Below are positions 8,340 through 12,862 of a DNA stretch of 12,862 bases, one piece after another. Each line of letters opens with the position of its first letter. The stretch's first letter is position 1. The notes under the pieces were generated by a model. It saw only the letters and a program-made list of their open reading frames with translations. It made no database searches and was not told the origin of the DNA. The translations under genes and the position numbers were made by a program. The DNA is from Psilocybe azurescens (lineage: Eukaryota > Basidiomycota > Agaricomycetes > Agaricales > Agrocybaceae): positions 1 through 12,862 of the forward strand of contig JAJIRX010000438.1 of NCBI GenBank assembly GCA_023853785.1, written 5' to 3'.

Positions 8340-10392
8340 TCAACCCACCGCAAGGGGAGCCGAGCGGAAGGCGAATGCTGGGTTCATCTCCAGAAATGAG
8401 TGAAGGTAGCACAACGTAGTCGGCTGCCTAAGCTCGCAAGTCCTGGGAGGACGATAAGTCCTTTTGCAGGTGAGGATATGCGTGCGGGTCTCCCAAAGAC
8501 ACCCACACGGGCACGATGTATGACCATCGTTGAGATTGAATCGGGAATAATAAGACCCGATGGGCGCATGATTCAGAATACACCTACACATGCGTGCGTA
8601 GAGCTGCGGAGAGCTCATGTTCGCGAAGTGAACCCAGGGTTGTCCTTGCCCCGGGCTGTGCAACGGCCCCGTCGACCGTTTTGAGTTGGAGAAAGTTCCG
8701 ACCTCGATATTGGGGGTCCTGGAATAGGACATTCCAGGAAGCGCCTCGAGAGGGCAGCCTGCATGCGCAGGCTGTCAAATGATGTAGCTGGGCGTGGGCC
8801 CAGTGCGACTTTGAGTTCGGTAGTGTACTCGTGTGCTTTATAGTGCAAGTCCCACTGTAATCGCGGGGGACGTACACAAAGGTGATTGACTGGCCATCCT
8901 TTCGGGTGAACCAAGTCTGAAGAGCCTCGCAGACAGCCACAGAGTGGCCCTGTCCGGAGTGGATAGAAGGATCAACAGCTCGACGGGCAGAGGCCATTGA
9001 GTCTGTGATGATGAAAATGTCCGTGCAATCGTCGCGCGAAGTCGCATTGACAATTGCAGAACGGATGGCATAAAGTTCCACGTCAGGGGCGGTGACTTTG
9101 CCTGCGACATGTCGGGCACGCCAGCGCTTCGACTCCGCCGCTGAACAGGATGGAGGCCGCAATGGCTTGATACCGTCCTGAGAAGGGCAGACTTGCGTCT
9201 GTCCCTGCATAATAAGTCCCAATATTCTCTGAGATTTTGTCTCGGAGCTTATCGAGGTGTTTGGTGTGCTGCTTCAATTCCTTGTCGGCATCGCCACGAG
9301 AAATCTTGCAGTCGTCGAAGTGGACTTGGTCCGCAAAGCGGTCCATTAGTCAAACACCCGGTCTGGAGAGCAGGTTCATCGGGAGTAAGGTCTCCGTCAG
9401 GGCAAGAACATTAGTGTCGGACTCAAACAGAGTCCCACTAGTGCGGAAGATCTCTGGTTCAGACATGGTCTGAATTGAGAGGGAAGGGTGCAGCGCGATA
9501 GTGCCGCAATTGAAGCGAGAGAGGAAAGCTCTCACAGGATGGGTCAGGGTCAATGTGGCAAACCGATAGTCGGCTCGCTCGGACAGACGGCGAAGAAGAA
9601 GATTGATAGGGGAAGGCCCGCAGGGCCTCCACCCCACCAGTCGGCGAGGTGCGAATCGCCAGTAATCCACAATGCAGCGAACGCTGCATTGTAGAAAGAT
9701 GATGGAGGGCACCTTTGCAGCGAGCAGCTGCAAAGTACCAAAGACAAAAGCCATACGTAACTATAGGAAGTACGCAGGCGCAATAGAGGACACGCTTCTG
9801 AACAGGGCGCAGACCTCGAGTAGAACTACCAAGCATCTTCATCGCCTTAACGGTTGACAAAGCCTTGGTGCAGTAATATCGGACATGCTCAGTAAAAGTG
9901 AGCTTGCGATCAAGTAGAAACCCAAGTACCGCCAATACAGCTTGGGTTTGAGAGGGTCGCGCCGGTGTACGGAGCATAACCCAGATTGACAGGGGGATTG
10001 TCTTTAGAGTGCGACCGGTCGAAGTGGAATACTTCAGACTTGTTGTGCTCTAGAGGCGAGTCCAAACTTCTTAAACAATTCAAAGATGACACCATAAGCC
10101 CGTTTGAGGGCTTCACAGTTGTCGAGGAGGGACTTTGATTGCACCACAAGAGTGCCATCATTGACGTATGAGAGCAGGAAGCACCCACGAGTGAGTGGAT
10201 CCAGCTCGAATAGCCTCATGATGAGGGTAAGGTAAAAAGCAGAGAGGACCGGGGACAGGGCGGAGCCCTGTCCCACTCCTACATCTGCCTGGCGAAGGTC
10301 CGAGATGAAGTCACCCCACGCATACTGTGTAGAGCGACCGACCAAATAGTGGGAGAAGAATTTAATGACATTGTCGCTAAACCCTAGCTTCC
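8340..10392 (-). pseudogene. LINE ORF2 C-terminal half: reverse transcriptase, RNase H, CCHC domain; frameshifted
   Basis: From the N-terminal side (10392 downward): KLGFSDNVIKFFSHYLVGR; the palm motif GVGQGSALSPVLSAFY; and the active-site block LSYVNDGTLVV, where the usual YVDD reads YVND (Asn codon at 10160-10162). After a frame change near 10050 come KSEVFHFDRS and, after another near 9940, LGFLLDRKLTFTEHV and VLPIVTYGFCLWYF (thumb/connection). RNase H follows with Asp in YYAGTDASLPF (about 9198), Glu in PDVELYAIRSA (about 9077) and Asp in FIITDSMASARRAV (about 9002), then HYKAHEYTTELKV. The tail carries ARMCRCILNHAPIGSYYSRF and a C-x-C-x8-H-x3-C finger CPCGCLWETRTHILTC (about 8495-8540). 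It ends LEMNPAFAFRSAPLAVG with stop at 8340-8342. At least five frame changes and the Asp-to-Asn substitution make it non-functional. Confidence 0.88.
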
Positions 10393-10410
10393 TTTTTTTT
10401 TTTTTTTTTT
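10393..10410 (-). other. Poly(A) tail of LINE B
   Basis: Eighteen T on the plus strand immediately follow the coding sequence of LINE A reverse transcriptase. They form the 3' junction of the inserted minus-strand LINE. Confidence 0.88.
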
Positions 10411-10987
10411 AAAAATCATCAATTTGTATACCGGTGCGCGAAATCAGTCCGGTCGCTAAGTACAAATGCCCGACCAGGTAACTACTAAGAAACTGTTCGC
10501 CGAAACTACTAGGAGTCCGTTGGAAACACTGAAGCCTACGATAAATGACCGTGCTGAACACATAACAGGGTGCTACTGTGGGGATATAACGCCAACCTCG
10601 ATGCAGAGTAGGAAACAAAGGAATGAACCATCTACAAAGAACAACCTCGCGGGGTATAGGCTAGGAGTGACCCTAGTCTTAGGAAGCCTGGGGTGGAGCG
10701 GAGGCAACACCAGCAGGGGATAACTAACAAGGCGGGGGCGCCCAAGTCCAGCAGCCGAGACTAGCGGTACCAGCTCTCCCTGGTTCCCACATACTCAACG
10801 CCATTCGTAACGTGGCCCAGGTCCTGGGTGAAGGTAGTGAGTCGAACACCGAAGCGAGTGGCAAACAAGCCCCGCCGAAATGGCCTACCCCCAGATCAGC
10901 CAAACAACCACGAGCTAAGCGGATAATTGGCCCATGCCAATCAAGACCGCCAAACGAAGATTCCCCCACAATGCCCAACGTCATTTG

Positions 10988-11111
10988 TCAACCGACACCC
11001 GCAAGGGGAGCCGAGCAGAAGGCAAACGCTTTATGGTTCATCTCCAAAATGAGTGAAGGTAGCACAACGTGGTTGGCTGCCTAAGCTTCGCAGGTCCTGG
11101 GAGGACGATAC
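10988..11111 (-). pseudogene. LINE B ORF2, last ~40 codons, frameshifted and truncated
   Basis: The stop codon at 10988-10990 corresponds to that of LINE A at 8340-8342. Upstream the minus strand reads AFAFCSAPLA, homologous to AFAFRSAPLA in LINE A. One base is missing in the CATTTCTGG stretch relative to LINE A, which shifts the frame. The gene is cut at 11111 by copia copy 3. Confidence 0.7.
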
Positions 11112-11363
11112 TGTTAGAATTGATATTTCAGACTCAGACTGATGCGATCACATGACAGACACCTATGTAGCTGTAGCACACCGCTTGAACTCCTTAGTTA
11201 CTCACTTCGGACTTCAGGCAAGTAGATAGCATAGTTCAGTCTCAATACACTCAGTTACTCACTTCGGACTTCAGGCTCTCACTGCCACTCTGTCTGTAAC
11301 AGTGTGACCACGAAACTCGGACCACAGCTGTCTCGCACGTTTCCGAACTCGCCACCTTTAACA
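11112..11363 (+). repeat. LTR 4: 5' LTR of copia copy 3 (252 bp)
   Basis: It starts TGTTAGAATTGATATTTC and ends CACCTTTAACA, the reverse complement of LTRs 1, 2, 3 and 5. It is identified as a 5' LTR because a primer-binding site and then gag follow. It should contain the element's promoter, but no obvious TATA box was recognised. The duplicated 24-bp motif lies at 11196-11219 and 11253-11276. Confidence 0.93.
11196..11276 (+). repeat. Pair of 24-bp direct repeats inside the LTR
   Basis: Two identical 24-bp units, AGTTACTCAC...TTCAGGC, lie at 11196-11219 and 11253-11276, with starts 57 bp apart. The same pair at the same spacing occurs in LTR 1 (3981-4004, 4038-4061) and, with one or two changes, in LTRs 2, 3 and 5. 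Position upstream within a 5' LTR and conservation in all copies suggest, by inference, binding sites for a host regulator. Confidence 0.75.
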
Positions 11364-11382
11364 GGTTATGGGCCCCGAGCAC
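11364..11382 (+). promoter_or_regulatory. Primer-binding site complementary to initiator tRNA-Met anticodon arm
   Basis: Directly after the last base of the LTR comes GGTTATGGGCCCCGAGCAC. Its complement reads as an anticodon arm of initiator tRNA-Met: stem 5' arm CGGGG, loop CCCATAA with anticodon CAT, then CC of the 3' arm. It does not match a tRNA acceptor end, as no TGG-type start is seen. Drosophila copia has a site starting GGTTATGGGCCC and uses a cleaved half of initiator tRNA-Met; yeast Ty5 uses a similar strategy. The same primer mode is inferred here. Confidence 0.85.
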
Positions 11383-11567
11383 ATTGCGCTTTAAATTCAA
11401 TTTCAACCAAAAGTCTCAACTTTTCATTTCCACACTCTTCGTGTTTTCGCTAGCACTGGCCGCGCCCGTGCTCGTACCGCCACCTCATCACATTACAACG
11501 TTCGCACACGTTCCCGCACGTCTCTGCTCACTACCACCACGTCACATCACTCCCATCTCACACAATC
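11383..11567 (+). other. Leader (5' UTR) of copia copy 3
   Basis: This noncoding leader lies between the primer-binding site and the gag start. It is rich in C and CAC triplets and has no in-frame ATG-led coding frame. It probably carries packaging and translation signals, but none can be recognised by eye. Confidence 0.6.
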
Positions 11568-12404
11568 ATGTCTTCTTCATCCCTGCCCAATTTTGTGAAA
11601 CTGAATGCTTCCAACTACCCATCTTGGTGTGGTGAAATGCAAGCTTGGCTTCGTGCCCAGGGCGTTTGGCGCATCGTTTCCGGTCAATCCAAGGCCCCTA
11701 GGCAGTCCTCACCACCCAAGGACACTGAGGAGGCCGCACTCGACGCTTGGAACACCAAATCGGACAAGGCAGCTGGCTACATCTATCTAGCTGTTGAAGA
11801 GAATCAGAAGATCCATTTTGCCTCTATTTCGGACGATCCAGTCGCTATGTGGGCTGCCCTCGCTTCGGTACACATCCAGAAGCGTCCTGGTGCACGCTTC
11901 AATGCCTATGATGACCTATTCTCAATCAGGAAGCAGGAGGACGAATCTCTGCAGTCCCTGATGAACAGAGTGGACACTGCCATTCACAGGATTCAAGATC
12001 TTTGGCCTAAGGACTTCACTCTCACCAATCTAGATGATGAGCTGGCAAGCATGACACTCATTAGGGGCGCTTCCAGACGAAGTTTAGTGGCTTTGCTTCG
12101 CCTCTATTGCTCATGGACAAGTTGGAGAAGGCTACTATTCAACAGGCCTTTGTCACAGAGGAGTCCCAACGTCGCCATCGCGCTTCTGCCGCTCCCAGCG
12201 TCGCCTCTGCGCTTGCAGCATCGTCATCTCGCACTCCTGCGCCCCCCACGCTTCTCTGCACATTTTGCGGCATGAACAACCACATGCAAGCTGAATGCAG
12301 CCGATATCTCGACTCTCAAGAGAAAGCGAAGGAAAGCGTCTGCACTAGGTACAAGAACAGAGGTCAGAAGGCCAGGAAAGCGCAGGAGACCACTGAGAAG
12401 GATC
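11568..12404 (+). pseudogene. Copia gag polyprotein, frameshifted, interrupted by copy 4
   Basis: Gag forms the virus-like particle that packages the element RNA. The start ATG at 11568 opens MSSSSLPNFVKLNASNYPSW, then a helical capsid region typical of copia gag (WLRAQGVWRIVSG; DPVAMWAALASVHIQK; ARFNAYDDLFSIRKQEDESL; MNRVDTAIHRIQDL). Around 12066-12085 two single-base insertions shift the frame: one in a G run, one just after the codons for PDE. The reading continues in the frame of 12107 onward with LLLMDKLEKATIQQAFVTEE, an Ala/Ser-rich linker, and a CCHC zinc knuckle CTFCGMNNHMQAEC (12257-12298, C-x2-C-x4-H-x4-C) that binds RNA. A Lys-rich tail follows until the LTR of copy 4 cuts in at 12405. 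Protease and pol would follow outside the window. Confidence 0.88.
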
Positions 12405-12657
12405 TGTTAAAGGTGGCGAAGTTCGGAAACGTGTGAGACAGCTGTGGTCCGAGTTTCGTGGTCACACTGTATCAGACAGAGTGGCAATGAGAGCCTGAAG
12501 TCCAAAGTGAGTAACTTTGTGTATTGAGACTGAACTATGCTATCTACTTGCCTGAAGTCCAAAGTGAGTAACTAAGGAGTTCAAGCGGTGTGCTACAGCT
12601 ACTTAGGTGTCTGTCATGTGATCCCATCAGTCTGAGTCTGAAATATCAATTCTAACA
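12405..12657 (-). repeat. LTR 5: 3' LTR of copia copy 4
   Basis: A TGTTA...TAACA repeat of 253 bp, nearly identical to LTRs 1-4, oriented as LTR 1. The adjacent polypurine tract marks it as a 3' LTR. Confidence 0.92.
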
Positions 12658-12663
12658 TCCCCC
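12658..12663 (-). promoter_or_regulatory. Polypurine tract of copia copy 4
   Basis: GGGGGA on the minus strand abuts LTR 5, the plus-strand DNA priming site as in copies 1 and 2. Confidence 0.82.
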
Positions 12664-12705
12664 GTGATCTGAACAGTCTCAGAAATAAAAAGAATGAAAT
12701 ATACT

Positions 12706-12862
12706 CTAAACATAAATCCCCATCTCCTCTCTGCAGAACTCAACCTTCGCAGCAGGCAGAGCCTTGGTAAGAATGTCTGCAACTTGCTCATCAGTTGAAA
12801 CAAAGGTAGGGTTGATCATCTTGTCATTTACTGCACGTGCAGCCAGTAGAAGCGCAGGTCCA
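12706..12862 (-). pseudogene. Copia pol, last ~50 codons of RNase H, cut by window edge
   Basis: The stop codon at 12706-12708 is equivalent to 4194-4196 of copy 1. The minus strand upstream encodes the same C-terminal block (VADILTKALPAAKVEF...GIYV). Near 12833 the GCATCGCGCAGCC stretch of copies 1 and 2 reads GCACGTGCAGCC, a one-base loss, and further changes follow, so this copy is also frameshifted. Only the 3' end is visible, and the state of the rest is unknown. Confidence 0.75.

Larger units (their letters stand above)
7755..10392 (-). mobile_element. 3' half of a Tad1-type LINE (LINE A)
   Basis: A minus-strand LINE inserted into copia copy 2. It ends at the left in a 23-nt poly(A) tail (T run at 7755-7777), preceded in element sense by a ~560-bp 3' UTR and by ORF2 with reverse transcriptase, RNase H and a CCHC motif. 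At 10392 it is broken inside the reverse transcriptase by the poly(A) tail of LINE B. Endonuclease and ORF1 portions should lie right of the window. Confidence 0.88.
10393..11111 (-). mobile_element. 3' end of a second LINE of the same family (LINE B), inserted in LINE A
   Basis: A T run at 10393-10410 (18 nt) is followed by sequence matching the LINE A 3' end from AATCATCAATTTGTATACC onward. The match continues to GAGGACGATA, equivalent to about 8456 in LINE A, where it is cut by the 5' LTR of copia copy 3. It interrupts LINE A inside the reverse transcriptase gene. The 3' UTR occupies 10411-10987. The rest of LINE B is expected beyond copy 3, outside the window. Confidence 0.88.
11112..12404 (+). 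mobile_element. Copia retrotransposon copy 3 (5' end: LTR, primer site, gag)
   Basis: This is the only plus-strand copia copy in the window. It has the 5' LTR, primer-binding site, a 204-bp leader and gag. It interrupts LINE B at 11111 and is itself interrupted at 12405 by the LTR of copy 4. It supplies the part of the family (5' LTR junction and gag) that the minus-strand copies lack here. GATAC (11107-11111) is the predicted target duplication. Confidence 0.9.
12405..12862 (-). mobile_element. Copia retrotransposon copy 4 (3' end, runs off window)
   Basis: A minus-strand copy inserted in the gag gene of copy 3. It shows the 3' LTR, polypurine tract and the end of RNase H, and continues beyond the right edge. 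GGATC (12400-12404) is the predicted target duplication. It is the last visible insertion in the nest and so probably the youngest along this branch. Confidence 0.9.

Noticed and set aside
8057..8684. Plus-strand frames of 60-120 residues across the LINE A 3' end
   Set aside because: The equivalent plus-strand region of LINE B has different frame breaks. The minus strand carries the known ORF2 tail and 3' UTR, so these are chance frames.
11384..11635. Plus-strand 83-residue open frame upstream of and overlapping gag
   Set aside because: It begins with TTG rather than ATG, lies in the copia leader, overlaps the clear gag start at 11568 in another frame and has no recognisable motif.
3894..12657. 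Five regularly recurring ~250-bp repeats as a possible CRISPR or satellite array
   Set aside because: The repeats are LTRs with TG/CA ends, polypurine tract or primer site next to them and coding sequence between them. Spacing is irregular and orientation mixed.
1..12862. A new defence, toxin or metabolic system
   Set aside because: All recognisable protein motifs belong to copia gag/pol or LINE ORF1/ORF2. No leftover open frame of useful length lies outside these elements.

Overview
The window is a nest of transposable elements from a fungal genome, most likely a basidiomycete (Agaricomycetes). That placement is an inference from two element families: Tad1-type LINEs that encode a ribonuclease H domain, and Ty1/copia LTR retrotransposons that appear to be primed by a half-tRNA. 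I found no host gene, tRNA, rRNA, CRISPR array or bacterial-type operon. Every coding region is a frameshifted, interrupted or edge-truncated piece of a transposon, and nothing looks like an intact working gene.

Layout. (1) 1-~2930, minus strand: the 5' half of a LINE, here called LINE Z, with ORF1 (gag-like, zinc knuckles) followed by the endonuclease domain of ORF2. (2) ~2940-3893, minus: the integrase part of a copia element (copy 0). (3) 3894-6682, minus: copia copy 1, comprising 3' LTR, polypurine tract, RNase H and reverse transcriptase. It is interrupted by a 470-bp unrelated solo LTR (4713-5182) and by a 250-bp solo LTR of its own family (5281-5530). (4) 6683-7754, minus: the 3' end of copia copy 2. 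(5) 7755-10392, minus: the 3' half of a second LINE (LINE A: reverse transcriptase, RNase H, CCHC tail, 3' UTR, 23-nt poly(A)). (6) 10393-11111, minus: the 3' end of LINE B, the same LINE family as LINE A. (7) 11112-12404, plus strand: the 5' end of copia copy 3 (5' LTR, primer-binding site, leader, gag). (8) 12405-12862, minus: the 3' LTR and start of the internal region of copia copy 4, running off the window.

The order implies a chain of insertions, each inside the previous one: copy 0 > copy 1 > copy 2 > LINE A > LINE B > copy 3 > copy 4. Only the left flank of each nested element is visible. If the reading is right, the missing halves should appear to the right of the window in the reverse order, each with its matching target-site duplication. 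The two solo LTRs lie entirely inside the window. Their duplications can be checked here against copy 2, which preserves both empty sites.

The copia family has a ~252-bp LTR (TGTTA...TAACA), a GGGGGA polypurine tract next to the 3' LTR, and a primer-binding site directly after the 5' LTR. That site is complementary to the anticodon arm of initiator tRNA-Met rather than to a tRNA 3' end, which is the half-tRNA priming known from Drosophila copia and yeast Ty5. I see no convincing previously undescribed system. The most informative points are the half-tRNA site, the nested history with checkable duplications, the duplicated 24-bp motif in every LTR, and some strong hairpins in LINE A.
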